Shown here one piece after another: positions 44,650-53,833 of a stretch of 64,000 bases of DNA. The notes under the pieces were generated by a model. The model had not been told where the DNA came from. It was given only the letters and a program-made list of their open reading frames with translations, and searched no databases. Numbering within the stretch: the first letter of the stretch is position 1; every line of letters begins with the position of its first letter. The stretch comes from Roseibium sp. MMSF_3544 (GTDB taxonomy: Bacteria > Pseudomonadota > Alphaproteobacteria > Rhizobiales > Stappiaceae). The DNA lies in contig NZ_JASHKA010000005.1 of the NCBI RefSeq assembly GCF_030732845.1, forward strand, positions 1-64,000, written 5' to 3'. The position numbers and the translations under genes are program-made.

Positions 44650-45690
44650 ATGGACACTTGGGTGGCGCAGGCAGTTGGCAGGATCAACGCGGATTCGCAC
44701 AGGTCCGCGGACACACACCTGTTCAAACTGCAGGTGCCGCGCCTTGAAGGCGTGGACATTTATCTGAAAGACGAAAGCACGCACCCGACCGGCAGCCTGA
44801 AACACAGGCTGGCGCGCTCGCTATTTCTCTATGCCTTGTGCAACGGCAAGATCAGGGAAGGGACGACCGTGGTGGAGGCGTCCTCCGGCAGCACCGCCGT
44901 GTCTGAAGCCTATTTTGCAAGAATGATCGGCGCACCGTTCATTGCTGTCGTGCCGGAAAGCACGGCGCACAGCAAAATCCGCCTGATCGAGCTTTATGGA
45001 GGAAAGATCCACTTTGTCGGGTCTGCACCCGAAATGCATGACGCTGCTGTCGAGCTGGCGCGCTCGATTGACGGCTATTTCATGGATCAGTTCACTTATG
45101 CGGAACGGGCGACGGACTGGCGCGGCAACAACAACATCGCCGAAAGTATTTTCCGGCAGATGGAATTCGAACCGCATCCCGTTCCCAAAAGGATTGTGAT
45201 GAGCGCCGGGACAGGAGGCACGTCCGCAACGCTTGGCCGGTACGTGCGCTACAAAGGTTTCGACACGGCATTGACGGTGGTCGACCCGGAATACTCGGTG
45301 TTTTACGACAGCTACTTCACCGGCGACAGCACGCTGACCTCGGACAAGTCGAGCCGCATTGAAGGCATTGGTAGACCGGAAGTGGAACACTCGTTTCAGC
45401 CCGATGTCATCGACGACATGATGAAAGTGCCCGATGCCGCCAGTGTTGCGACAATCCTGTGGCTGGAAAAACTGATCGGGCGCAAGGCCGGTGGCTCGAC
45501 CGGAACAAACCTCTGGGGCGTCCTGTCATTTGCCAGGAACATGATGGACGCCGGCGAGCACGGCTCGCTTGTGACCCTGATGTGCGACAGCGGTCAACGC
45601 TACCTGGACACCTATTACGATCCGGACTGGGTGCGCGACCATATCGGTGATTTGAGTGCGTATGAAAACGAATTGGAGAGCTGGAACTAG
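44650..45690 (+). CDS. PLP-dependent enzyme of the Cds1 (cysteine desulfhydrase) type
   Basis: A fold-type II PLP enzyme of 346 residues, the same length as mycobacterial Cds1 (Rv3684), which it closely resembles as I recall that sequence. The PLP Lys lies in PTGSLKHRLARSLF. The phosphate and substrate loops are EASSGSTAVSEAYF and SAGTGGTSATLGRY. Cds1 breaks cysteine to sulfide, pyruvate and ammonia, and that is the likely activity here; cysteine synthase chemistry is the alternative. ATG 44650 was chosen because AGGG lies just upstream and the similarity begins there; the frame extends 26 codons further. Confidence 0.88.
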   Translation: MDTWVAQAVGRINADSHRSADTHLFKLQVPRLEGVDIYLKDESTHPTGSLKHRLARSLFLYALCNGKIREGTTVVEASSGSTAVSEAYFARMIGAPFIAVVPESTAHSKIRLIELYGGKIHFVGSAPEMHDAAVELARSIDGYFMDQFTYAERATDWRGNNNIAESIFRQMEFEPHPVPKRIVMSAGTGGTSATLGRYVRYKGFDTALTVVDPEYSVFYDSYFTGDSTLTSDKSSRIEGIGRPEVEHSFQPDVIDDMMKVPDAASVATILWLEKLIGRKAGGSTGTNLWGVLSFARNMMDAGEHGSLVTLMCDSGQRYLDTYYDPDWVRDHIGDLSAYENELESWN

Positions 45691-45786
45691 ACCGTTTCCT
45701 TTGCGCAAGGAGCGGTACCCGGCGAACTGTGCTTGCAAAGTCAGCTTTCTGAAAATCGGGCGGACCTCAGTTCAACCGGTCGAACT

Positions 45787-46020
45787 TCAGCGGTCAAACG
45801 CCTGCAGCAACAGCGACATGACATTCAAAAATTCGTCCTGACGATCCTGCGGCAGTTCGTTCACACTGGAAACGCCGTAGTCCAGGGTCAGGATCATGTC
45901 CCACATTTCGCCGAGATTTGCCTCGTCTACCGCAGCCTTCAGCTTGATCGGAGACGGCGATGACGGAATGGCATGCTCGGGAACATACGCTCCGATATTT
46001 TTGTATAGTTTATGATGCAT
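45787..46020 (-). CDS. small unknown protein, 77 residues
   Basis: A small acidic protein with no signal peptide. The C-terminal half (AVDEANLGEMWDMILTLDYG and LPQDRQDEFLNVMSLLLQAF) looks like amphipathic helices, and codon use resembles the neighbours, which supports a real gene. The ribosome-binding site is weak (GAGCGGGA). I recognise no family. It converges with the Cds1-like gene. Confidence 0.45.
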   Translation of the reverse strand: MHHKLYKNIGAYVPEHAIPSSPSPIKLKAAVDEANLGEMWDMILTLDYGVSSVNELPQDRQDEFLNVMSLLLQAFDR

Positions 46021-46357
46021 ATGTCCCGCTCTTTGTTTCTTGAGTGCTTCGACTTCTCGTATGGCCGTGGAACCGGCTCTTGAAAATCGTTGAAGTCAGC
46101 AGGCTGCAAAGCTCAACGGTCGGTATCGAACTTCACGCTAAAGTAGCTACTAGCACACAATGCAGGTAACTGTCATCTCAAGCACGGACGATAATCCTCA
46201 GAGTGTAAACAGCTATTTTGCCCACGCACAGTTGAGGTCCCACGCGGGTCTTTGCGGCGGGCAAGTCCAACAACGGTGTTGACTTCCGGCCAAAAGGCGG
46301 GAAAAAGCTCCTAAGAGAATGTGAGACCTTGAAGATCTGTTTTAGGGACACCGTCAT
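46021..46357. other. 337-base divergent spacer
   Basis: It separates the leftward small gene from the rightward NDUFS4-like gene. No open frame or RNA gene is convincing. AGGGA at 46344-46348 is the ribosome-binding site of the latter. Confidence 0.4.
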
Positions 46358-46663
46358 ATGGTTGCGCGCATCTATCGTCCGGCGAAAACAGCAATGCAGT
46401 CCGGCAAGGCCAAGACCCACCGCTGGGTCCTGGACTATGAGCCGGAAGTCGCAAAGTCTGTGGAACCGCTGATGGGTTACACGTCGTCTTCCGACATGAA
46501 GCAGCAGGTTCGCCTGTACTTCGACACGCAGGAAGAAGCCGTCGCTTATGCCAAGCGCCATGGTATCGCCCACCGTGTCGAGAAAGCTCATGAGCGCAAG
46601 GTCAAGGGCGCGGCCTACGCGGATAATTTCAAGTTCAACCGGGTCGCCCCCTGGACACACTGA
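46358..46663 (+). CDS. NDUFS4-like accessory subunit of complex I
   Basis: A 101-residue protein of the ETC complex I NDUFS4 (18 kDa, AQDQ) family, an accessory subunit of respiratory NADH dehydrogenase kept in alphaproteobacteria and mitochondria. Diagnostic parts are RIYRPAKTAMQSGKAKTHRW, then LMGYTSSSDMKQQVRLYFDT, and the C-terminal YADNFKFNRVAPWTH. It stands alone upstream of tRNA-Arg, away from the main complex I operon, which is usual. Confidence 0.96.
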   Translation: MVARIYRPAKTAMQSGKAKTHRWVLDYEPEVAKSVEPLMGYTSSSDMKQQVRLYFDTQEEAVAYAKRHGIAHRVEKAHERKVKGAAYADNFKFNRVAPWTH

Positions 46664-46805
46664 GACGCGGTTTCCGCATTGCGCGGTTCTGACGCTTTTG
46701 GTCCGAAATGGATTGCCTGTTGAAAGCGTCATACACGGATCGACATGATCCGCACAACCGTTGTTTAAGAACATGCGCAGCCGGTTTTCGGCTGTTACAC
46801 AATCA

Positions 46806-46882
46806 GGCCCCGTAGCTCAGCTGGATAGAGCACTCGCCTTCTAAGCGAATGGTCGCAGGTTCGAATCCTGCCGGGGTCGCCA
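46806..46882 (+). tRNA. tRNA-Arg (anticodon TCT)
   Basis: Acceptor GGCCCCG/CGGGGTC, anticodon loop CTTCTAA, T-arm GCAGG-TTCGAAT-CCTGC, encoded CCA. The outermost anticodon-stem pair is C-A, otherwise the cloverleaf is regular. 77 bases. Confidence 0.96.
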
Positions 46883-46962
46883 TTCTCCCGCCAAGTATCT
46901 GAAAAACATGAGTTATCGCAACCTGTGTATCCAGGTTGTTTAACGTCACGATGATGACGAAG

Positions 46963-48591
46963 TCATAGCCGCATGCGCGGAACATCGTCCGGATCGAGCT
47001 TCAACTCGATCAAAAGCGGCCGGTCGCGCGCTTCAATCGCCAAAAGAGCGGCGTCCAGATCCTCGGCAGAGGCAACCACAAGGCCTTTGCCGCCTAGCGC
47101 AGTGGCAACCTCCGCAAAGGAGGGCCAGTCGAACATGGACAAACCCGGATCCATCTTGCGGTCAAGGAACTGAATGTGTTCAGCACCGTAAGCGGAATCG
47201 TTACACAGGATTACGATGAGGTCCTGTTTGAGCCTGACGGCCGTGTTGAATTCGTTGACCCCGCCCATCATGAAGCCACCGTCACCGGTGAAGAGCACAA
47301 CCGGTCTGTCGGGCGCAGCAAGCGCGGCGCCGATTGCTTCCTGCAGACCCAGGCCGATCGATCCGAAATTGACCGTTGCGAGAAAGCTCTTGGGGCCGGG
47401 GGCTGAGATCCGGCACCAGACCTCGGTCATGAAGCGCCCACCGTCGGTGGCAAGGACCCGGTCCTTGGGCAGGATTTCCTCGAGCCGGTCGAGAGCATGT
47501 TCGAAGTTCACGAAACCGGGTTTGGCCTTTGCCGGATCTCCGGCCGGATGGGCTGTAAGAGCCGGGACGTCCAGTTCTCCTGTAAATCCGCTCGGTGGAA
47601 TTTCCGCTTCATCGAGCCACCAGACGATGTTATCGGCCGTCAGGCCCGCATCGGCGATCAAGGCTGCATCCGGGTGGTAATTCCGGGCGACTTCAGTACC
47701 GCTTTCGTTGACTTGAACCACGCGCTTGTTCTTCATCAGCTTGCCCTGATCGGTGGTGAAATGGTGCAGGCTGGCTCCGAAGGCGACGACGCAGTCGCAC
47801 TTGTCGATAACCTCATAGGCGGCGGGTGTGCTGAGCGTGCCGAAGATATCGATGTTGTAGGGATGGCCGTTGAAGAGGCCCTTTGCCTTTAGCGTCGTCG
47901 CAAGCGGGGCCTCGAGCCGGTCCGCGAGACGGATGATCTGGTCGCGCGCGCTTGTCGCGCCACCACCCGCCAGGATGATCGGGCGCTTGGCCGAGGCGAT
48001 CATGCCGATGGCAGCATCCACATTGTCTCCTTCGGGCACATAGGCGGGATTGTCGAAAACCTCGAAGACTTTTGTCTCGTGCGTTGCTTCCTGCCACATG
48101 TGGTCGGCGGGCATGTTGAGCACGATCGGGCGCTTTTCGATCCGGGCACGGTAAAAGGCGTGGGCGATATCGTAGGAGGCAGTATGCGGCGCGCGGACCT
48201 GCTCAAAGCCGGCGCCTGCGACTTTGGCGAGCTCGCGCTGATCGATGTTCTGCAGGTTCTGCGGTGTCATGACGGGCGTATCGCCCGCCAGCAGCACCAT
48301 CGGGATATTGCCGCGCGCGCCCTCGGCAAGCGCCGTGATGCAGTTGGTGAGAGCCGGGCCGTGGGTTACTGTTGCAACACCCATCCGGCCGGAAACATGG
48401 GAATAGGCAAGGGCCATCAACACCGCGCTGCCCTCATAGGCGACCGGCACGAATGTGCCGCCGCAGGCGCGCACATAATGGTCCACCATGAACAGGTTGG
48501 CGTCGCCCATGAGACCGAACAGCGTATCGATGTCGTGATCCTGTATAGATCGCGCAATCGACTGAAAGGCATAGGTTTTTTCATCGCTCAT
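46963..48591 (-). CDS. thiamine-diphosphate enzyme, acetolactate-synthase-like
   Basis: A 542-residue ThDP-dependent enzyme of the acetolactate synthase/oxalyl-CoA decarboxylase superfamily. The catalytic Glu is in VAYEGSAVLMA. The ThDP/Mg motif is GDGGFMMGGVNEFNTA, and NFGSIGLGLQEAIGAA also fits. The middle domain has AGGGATSARDQ. Substrate cannot be read from sequence. It is the last gene of an operon with TctABC, a CoA-transferase and a CitE-like lyase, so it probably acts on a keto acid or acyl-CoA product of that pathway. ATG 48591 is given; GTG 48618 is an alternative, and neither has a good ribosome-binding site. Confidence 0.85.
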   Translation of the reverse strand: MSDEKTYAFQSIARSIQDHDIDTLFGLMGDANLFMVDHYVRACGGTFVPVAYEGSAVLMALAYSHVSGRMGVATVTHGPALTNCITALAEGARGNIPMVLLAGDTPVMTPQNLQNIDQRELAKVAGAGFEQVRAPHTASYDIAHAFYRARIEKRPIVLNMPADHMWQEATHETKVFEVFDNPAYVPEGDNVDAAIGMIASAKRPIILAGGGATSARDQIIRLADRLEAPLATTLKAKGLFNGHPYNIDIFGTLSTPAAYEVIDKCDCVVAFGASLHHFTTDQGKLMKNKRVVQVNESGTEVARNYHPDAALIADAGLTADNIVWWLDEAEIPPSGFTGELDVPALTAHPAGDPAKAKPGFVNFEHALDRLEEILPKDRVLATDGGRFMTEVWCRISAPGPKSFLATVNFGSIGLGLQEAIGAALAAPDRPVVLFTGDGGFMMGGVNEFNTAVRLKQDLIVILCNDSAYGAEHIQFLDRKMDPGLSMFDWPSFAEVATALGGKGLVVASAEDLDAALLAIEARDRPLLIELKLDPDDVPRMRL

Positions 48592-48652
48592 TTTCGAACC
48601 CGAAGCTTGCTGGTTCACGATTGAATTCGCAGGAACCGGAAGAGAGATGCAC

Positions 48653-49495
48653 TCACCGGTTGGCGGCGATCCGTTTGGCTCGATTTATGAGCGGTAGGTC
48701 AATCATTTGTCCAGCCACCTGAAAGACAGCCTTGCCCGAGGTCGCGGCGTCTTCACTGGCCGCCAGCACACGGTCAGCCCAGTCGAGTTCTTCAGCGGTC
48801 GGCGCAAAGACCTCGTTCAGCACTTTCACCTGAGCCGGATGAACCGCATAACCTCCCGAAGACCCGAGGCTTCTGGCATAACGCGCCGCGGTTTCCAGTG
48901 CGTCCAGATCCCGGAAATCAGCCATGGAGGCCGGGACAACAAGAGGGGAAATATGCGCTGCGCGAGCTGCCTGGATTACGTCGAATCCGGCCCGGCGGAG
49001 CAGGTCTTCGCTCGTCTTTGTGCCCATCTCGGTGGCGTAATCCTCGACCCCCAATGTCAGTCCTACCATTCTGGGGGACGCCGCTGCGATTTTTTCCGCG
49101 CTGAGCACCGCACCGGGAGATTCCAGCATTGCGACCAATCGGATCGACCCCTTGGCAAGGCCGCGTTCCACCTCCAGTTCGCCCACGACATTGTCGATGG
49201 CGGCGACATCGCCGGCGCTGTTGCAACGCGCCAGATGAAGCGCCGAAACACCTGCAATCACCGATGCTTCCAGATCTCGGATCGCGTCCAGCCAGAGCGG
49301 ATTGATCCGCACCGTCACATCGACGTCAGGCGAGAGCTGCTTGACGGCGTGCGCTAGTGCGTTGCGTGCTTCTGTCTTGCGGTCTTGCGCAATGCTGGCC
49401 TCAAGATCAAGCACAACGGCGCTAGCGCCGCGCGATGGAACGCTTTTTACGAAACGGTCTTCCAGAACCGGCACAAAGAGCAGGGACTTCCACAT
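48653..49495 (-). CDS. CitE-like (HpcH/HpaI family) acyl-CoA lyase
   Basis: A 280-residue member of the citrate lyase beta/HpcH-HpaI family, which cleaves malyl-CoA-type substrates in a retro-Claisen reaction. Typical features are SLLFVPVLEDRFVKSVPSRG, the metal and Arg motif VVLDLEASI with VTVRINP, the metal Glu in MLESPGAV, and GGYAVHPAQVKVLNE. Its ATG overlaps the stop of the CoA-transferase gene (TGATG), so the CoA ester made by that enzyme is its likely substrate. Confidence 0.9.
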   Translation of the reverse strand: MWKSLLFVPVLEDRFVKSVPSRGASAVVLDLEASIAQDRKTEARNALAHAVKQLSPDVDVTVRINPLWLDAIRDLEASVIAGVSALHLARCNSAGDVAAIDNVVGELEVERGLAKGSIRLVAMLESPGAVLSAEKIAAASPRMVGLTLGVEDYATEMGTKTSEDLLRRAGFDVIQAARAAHISPLVVPASMADFRDLDALETAARYARSLGSSGGYAVHPAQVKVLNEVFAPTAEELDWADRVLAASEDAATSGKAVFQVAGQMIDLPLINRAKRIAANR

Positions 49496-50697
49496 CAGAA
49501 AATGCCCCTTTCTGCGAGCAGGGCGCGCTCTTTGGCGTTATAGCCGAGCTCGGCCAGCAAATCGGCCGTATCCTGACCAAGCCCGGGCGCGGGCCGCCGG
49601 ACCGTCCCGGGCGTCTCACTGAGGCGCGGAAACACCTGGTGCATGGGTAAGCGCTCCATGTCCGGATCGTCATAGTCCTGCAGGACGCCGCGGCCGCGGA
49701 TATAGGGATGATCAATCAGGTCGGCGATGTCGCAGATGGGGCCGACGGTGACACCTTCGGCTTCGTAATAATCGAGGTTCTCTTCCAGGGTGCGTGTCTG
49801 CATTGCCTCTGAAATGATCGCGTCGAGGCTCTCATGGTTCTCCACGCGGGCACGGGACGTCGCATAGCGTGGATCCTCGATAAGCTCCGGTCGTCCAATG
49901 GCGTGGGCGAGTTTCTCCCACATGGATTGCATGGAGGCCGACATCACCACGTGTTTGCCATCCTTTGTTGGGTAGAGATTGCGTGGTGCGGCGACGTCGC
50001 TGCTGTTGCCGCGCCGGACCGGGCCCTTGCCGGTGGCCTCATAGGCGGCGGCCCAGGGACCGAGAATGCCGAACAAGGGCTCGAACAGGGAAAGGTCGAT
50101 CACCTGGCCTTTCGTGTCTCCCTTCATGCGCGCGATAACGGCGGCGAGCACCCCGCCAAAGCCGGCCATGCCTGCGACCATGTCGGCCAGCGCCAACGGT
50201 GGCAGGAGCGGGGGCTTGTCTTCCCATCCGGTCATGGTGGCAAAGCCCGACATGCCCTCGATCAGGCTGCCAAAGCCGGGCTTCTTGGCATAAGGGCCTG
50301 TCTGACCCCATCCGGAAACGCGCGTGATGATCAGGTTCTCGTTGCGTTGCCACAGAACGTCCGGACCGAGGTTCCACTTTTCAAGGGTTCCAGGGACAAA
50401 GTTCTCGGTCAGGATATCGGCCGTCTCCACCAGCTTCAGCAGGATTTCGCGCCCTTCTTCGCTGCGAACGTCCAGCGACAGGCTCTTCTTGGAACGGGCA
50501 TAGACTTTCCACCAGGCCTCGGCTTCGCCGAAACGGCGCAGGTCGTCACCGGTGCCGGGCCGTTCGATCTTGATGACTTCGGCGCCGAAATCGGCCAGCA
50601 TGTGCGTCATCATGTTGCCTGCCGCGAGACGGGTCATATCGACCACACGCAGCCCGTGGATCGGACCTTCGGCATCTGGGGTGTAGGGCGTTTTCAT
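49495..50697 (-). CDS. class III CoA-transferase (CaiB/BaiF family)
   Basis: A 400-residue CaiB/BaiF CoA-transferase, which moves CoA between carboxylic acids. The N-terminal LRVVDMTRLAAGNMMTHMLA and ADFGAEVIKIERPGTGDDLR are diagnostic. The catalytic Asp is expected in SKKSLSLDVRSEEG or the nearby FVPGTLEKWNL region. ATG 50697 is supported by AAGGGAA upstream. It lies 15 bases after tctA and overlaps the CitE-like gene, so it probably activates the acid imported by TctABC. Confidence 0.93.
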   Translation of the reverse strand: MKTPYTPDAEGPIHGLRVVDMTRLAAGNMMTHMLADFGAEVIKIERPGTGDDLRRFGEAEAWWKVYARSKKSLSLDVRSEEGREILLKLVETADILTENFVPGTLEKWNLGPDVLWQRNENLIITRVSGWGQTGPYAKKPGFGSLIEGMSGFATMTGWEDKPPLLPPLALADMVAGMAGFGGVLAAVIARMKGDTKGQVIDLSLFEPLFGILGPWAAAYEATGKGPVRRGNSSDVAAPRNLYPTKDGKHVVMSASMQSMWEKLAHAIGRPELIEDPRYATSRARVENHESLDAIISEAMQTRTLEENLDYYEAEGVTVGPICDIADLIDHPYIRGRGVLQDYDDPDMERLPMHQVFPRLSETPGTVRRPAPGLGQDTADLLAELGYNAKERALLAERGIF

Positions 50698-50712
50698 CGA
50701 CAATTCCCTTGA

Positions 50713-52203
50713 TTATCCGTCGGAAAGACGTGCGCGGTCGCGGACCAGGATCCAGGCGACGAACGGCGTCGCAACGACAAGGACGAGGGCGAAGACATGA
50801 TCGAAAATGGCTGCCGGATTGCGGCTGAGCAGCACGACGGACTGCCGGATCGAGAGCTCGATCATTGGTCCGAGCACCAGTCCGATGATGAAACACACCA
50901 CGGAAATCTCGAGCCGGACCATCAGGTATCCCAGCACTGCGAAACCCAGCATCAGCCAGACTGCAAAGAAGCCGCCCTGGCTGACATATATGCCGACCAC
51001 GCAAAGCAGCAGTACGATCGGGTAGACCACATAGGGCGGAACTTTGACGATCAGGGCAAAGACGCGGAGGCCAAAGCTGCCAATAACCAGAACCATGACA
51101 TTCGCCATGATCATCGCGGCAAAGAGGCCATAGATGAGCTGCGCGTCGCGTTGGAAGATCAGCGGACCCGGTGTGACGCCGTGAATAAGGAATGCCCCGA
51201 CCAGAAGGGCTGCCGTGAGATTTCCCGGAATGCCCAGTGTCAGCAACGGGATCAGGTTCGCGCCGGAAACAGCGGAATTGGCACTCTCGGTGGCTGCGAT
51301 GCCCTCAGTCGCACCGGTTCCGAGTTTCTCCGGTTGCTTGGAAAATCGCTTGGTTGCTGCATAGCTGAGGAAGGCGGCAAGCGTGGTGCCGAGGCCCGGC
51401 AAGGCGCCGATGGCCGTGCCGATCCCTGCACCTCGGAATATCGGCATCTTCAACGCGAGGAATTCGGAGAGGGTTAGCCGGTCTTGCCTGGCTTCCGTGG
51501 CGACCGCTTCGACATCGCGGCGACGGTAGTGACGGCCTTCTTGCAGACGCATGATAATTTCCGGCACTGCAAGCACGCCGATGGCAACGGCGGCCAGCGG
51601 CAAGCCGTCGAACAGTTCCACAAAGCCGAAAGTGAAGCGGGGCGACGCGGTTTCCGGATCGACGCCGACCGTTGCCAGGAGCGCGCCGAACGCAGCCGCA
51701 AAAATTCCTTTTGCCAGGGACTTGCCGGAGAGCGAGGCGATCAGGGTCAGCGATATGATCAGGATCGCGGCAAGTTCCACCGGTCCCGCCTGAAGGGCGA
51801 AGATCGCAAGGGTTGGTGCAAGCAGGATAAGCACCAGGTCAGAGCAGCTGTCGCCGACAACGGATGAATAGAGTGCCGTTTGCAAGGCCTTGCGGGGCTT
51901 GCCAGACTTGGCAAGCGGATGGCCGTCGAGGGTCGTCGCAGCCGAATGCGGTTCACCTGGCGTGTTCAGAAGGATCGCACCGATGGCGCCGCCAAAGCCA
52001 CCTCCCTTCATCACGCCGACCAGCATGCCGATCGCGGCAAGCGGGGCCATGGTGAAGGTGAGGGGGATGGCAACTGCAATGGCCATCGGCGCGTTTAGAC
52101 CCGGGATCGCACCGATCACGATCCCGATCAGGACGCCGAGCGCCACCGACAGGAAAGTGGTCAACGACAAGGCATCCAAGAGGGCGGTGATAATGAAATC
52201 CAT
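50713..52203 (-). CDS. tctA: tripartite tricarboxylate transporter large membrane subunit TctA
   Basis: TctA is the 12-helix channel subunit of a tripartite carboxylate transporter. It has 496 residues and is almost wholly hydrophobic. The family signature is near residues 75-105 (ILLNTPGEPHSAATTLDGHP), with GAIPGLNAPMAIAVAIPLTF earlier and GAGIGTAIGALPGLGTTLAA in the second half repeating the motif. It follows tctB and precedes the CoA-transferase gene. Confidence 0.95.
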   Translation of the reverse strand: MDFIITALLDALSLTTFLSVALGVLIGIVIGAIPGLNAPMAIAVAIPLTFTMAPLAAIGMLVGVMKGGGFGGAIGAILLNTPGEPHSAATTLDGHPLAKSGKPRKALQTALYSSVVGDSCSDLVLILLAPTLAIFALQAGPVELAAILIISLTLIASLSGKSLAKGIFAAAFGALLATVGVDPETASPRFTFGFVELFDGLPLAAVAIGVLAVPEIIMRLQEGRHYRRRDVEAVATEARQDRLTLSEFLALKMPIFRGAGIGTAIGALPGLGTTLAAFLSYAATKRFSKQPEKLGTGATEGIAATESANSAVSGANLIPLLTLGIPGNLTAALLVGAFLIHGVTPGPLIFQRDAQLIYGLFAAMIMANVMVLVIGSFGLRVFALIVKVPPYVVYPIVLLLCVVGIYVSQGGFFAVWLMLGFAVLGYLMVRLEISVVCFIIGLVLGPMIELSIRQSVVLLSRNPAAIFDHVFALVLVVATPFVAWILVRDRARLSDG

Positions 52204-52238
52204 CAGGGGTTCCTCAGAACGGATCTTTCAACGCGTCT

Positions 52239-52754
52239 TCACGGGAGCGGCAGGCGCAGGCCCCACCAAAATCCTATGTAGATTGCCAGTGGTGCGGCGA
52301 CGGCATTGAACAGATAGACCCACAGTGGTGCGCCGGTATGCAGCAACGTGAAAAGAACCAGACCCGCGGGCGCGGCAACGAGAAAACCGACATAGGGTCG
52401 TCCGGCCCAGTCTCCGACCCATTGCATAAGTACCAGCATGAAAGCCACAGAGAGCACAGAGGCGGCCAGATAAGCGACGTCTACCCGCGTCAAACCTCGG
52501 CCCGGATCGCCATGAATCTTCAGGTTTTGAACCGTCAGCACGGCACCCATGGCGACCATCAACCATGCAAGGGATTTCGGTGCCAGACTTGGTGGCAGGC
52601 CGAAGCTGCCGCCGTCATTCACCTGTGCCGGAATAATCCAGAAGATCAGCAACAGACCGAAGCCCGTGATCACAAGACCGAGGACAAGATCCTGGTTGAG
52701 TTCCACCGGCCGGGTAGGGCCGGTGGTGCGCTTCGTTCCACCTTTGCCGGCCAT
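52239..52754 (-). CDS. tctB: tripartite tricarboxylate transporter small membrane subunit TctB
   Basis: A 171-residue protein with four hydrophobic segments (about 22-40, 60-78, 100-118 and 130-165), the layout of TctB. ATG 52754 is supported by AAGGAG eight bases upstream; that site overlaps the tctC stop codon. Sequence is poorly conserved in this family, so the call rests on topology and position between tctC and tctA. Confidence 0.88.
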   Translation of the reverse strand: MAGKGGTKRTTGPTRPVELNQDLVLGLVITGFGLLLIFWIIPAQVNDGGSFGLPPSLAPKSLAWLMVAMGAVLTVQNLKIHGDPGRGLTRVDVAYLAASVLSVAFMLVLMQWVGDWAGRPYVGFLVAAPAGLVLFTLLHTGAPLWVYLFNAVAAPLAIYIGFWWGLRLPLP

Positions 52755-52759
52755 TGGAG

Positions 52760-53698
52760 TCACTCCTTGATGGCGGCCAGGAGCTCTTGATAGGCGACTG
52801 CATCTTCGGCAATGGAAGCTGCAGTGGCTGCACCGTCCTGGAAGGTCTCGAAGCCACGAAACTTGTTGTTGACGAAGTCGCGGAACGCTTCGGACTTAAC
52901 AGCTTCTTCAAGGGCGGATTCGAGCTTTGCCCGCGCTTCCGGATCCATATCCTTCGGGCCAAAGAACACGGCAGCTTCGCTTGCCGCTACATCGTACCCG
53001 AGGTTCGACAGCGTCGGAATGGAAGTGTGTTCAGCAATACCTTCCGGGTTCAGGGCAGCAACCACCTTGAGTGCGCCGTCCTCATACATGGGGAGAGCGT
53101 TCGAACCGGAAAAGGCAAGGTCGACATGGCCACCAAGGACCGCTTGCCGCGCGCCAGCGCCTCCGCGGGTTGGAACAATGTTCACCTCGATACCCTCTTT
53201 GTTACCGATGTATTTGATGATGGCGCGGTCGAGCGGGATGATGGAAGCATAGTTCAGCCAACCGCGATCCTTTGCGGTCGCGATCATCCCGGCCCAGTCA
53301 TCAAAAGTGGCGTCCTTCGGGCTCGCGAATACGGTACGGTAGCCATGCGTGGTGGCAACGAAGTCTACATCGTCTGCCGTGTAAGCAACATTGCCGGTAA
53401 GCGGCGTAAAGGCAAAGGTTGTCGCAACCGCGAAACCGATCGTGTAGCCGTCAGGCTTCTGCCTGCGTACATATTCGGTAGCGACAGCACCACCGGCGCC
53501 CCCCTTGTTTTCAACGATCAGTTTCTGGCCCAGGATGCTTTCCATCTCGGTTGCAAGAATGCGCGCAGCAGTGTCGCTGCCACCGCCTGCGCGGAAACCG
53601 ACGACGAGCGTGATCGGCTTGTCGGGATATTCGGCATAGGCCGGAGCGACCATCGTGAACGCGGCGGCTGCGGCCAGTATGGTTCTCAAGATTTTCAT
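52760..53698 (-). CDS. tctC: tripartite tricarboxylate transporter binding protein TctC
   Basis: A periplasmic solute-binding protein of the Bug/TctC family, 312 residues, with a signal peptide ending AYA-EYP. The family start YPDKPITLVVGFRAGGGSDT is clear, and so are KGGAGGAVATEYV and the GHVDLAFSGS segment. The bound ligand is probably a carboxylate but cannot be named. GGGAGGAG precedes the ATG. It is the first gene of the operon, divergent from the LysR gene. Confidence 0.95.
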   Translation of the reverse strand: MKILRTILAAAAAFTMVAPAYAEYPDKPITLVVGFRAGGGSDTAARILATEMESILGQKLIVENKGGAGGAVATEYVRRQKPDGYTIGFAVATTFAFTPLTGNVAYTADDVDFVATTHGYRTVFASPKDATFDDWAGMIATAKDRGWLNYASIIPLDRAIIKYIGNKEGIEVNIVPTRGGAGARQAVLGGHVDLAFSGSNALPMYEDGALKVVAALNPEGIAEHTSIPTLSNLGYDVAASEAAVFFGPKDMDPEARAKLESALEEAVKSEAFRDFVNNKFRGFETFQDGAATAASIAEDAVAYQELLAAIKE

Positions 53699-53833
53699 GT
53701 GTCTCCTCCCGGAAATTCCGCCGAAGTTGATCCGGCGTCTGATGCCGGACACTAGGTGACTTTCACGTTAGCGAGAAATACAATATTAGAATACTGACTA
53801 TTTCAAAATGCAATGGCTTTGGAGGCTGTATAC

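Noticed and set aside
49834-50712. 292-codon rightward open frame
   Set aside because: It is antisense to the CaiB-type CoA-transferase gene.
52754-53755. 333-codon rightward open frame
   Set aside because: It is antisense to tctC, which has a signal peptide and family motifs.
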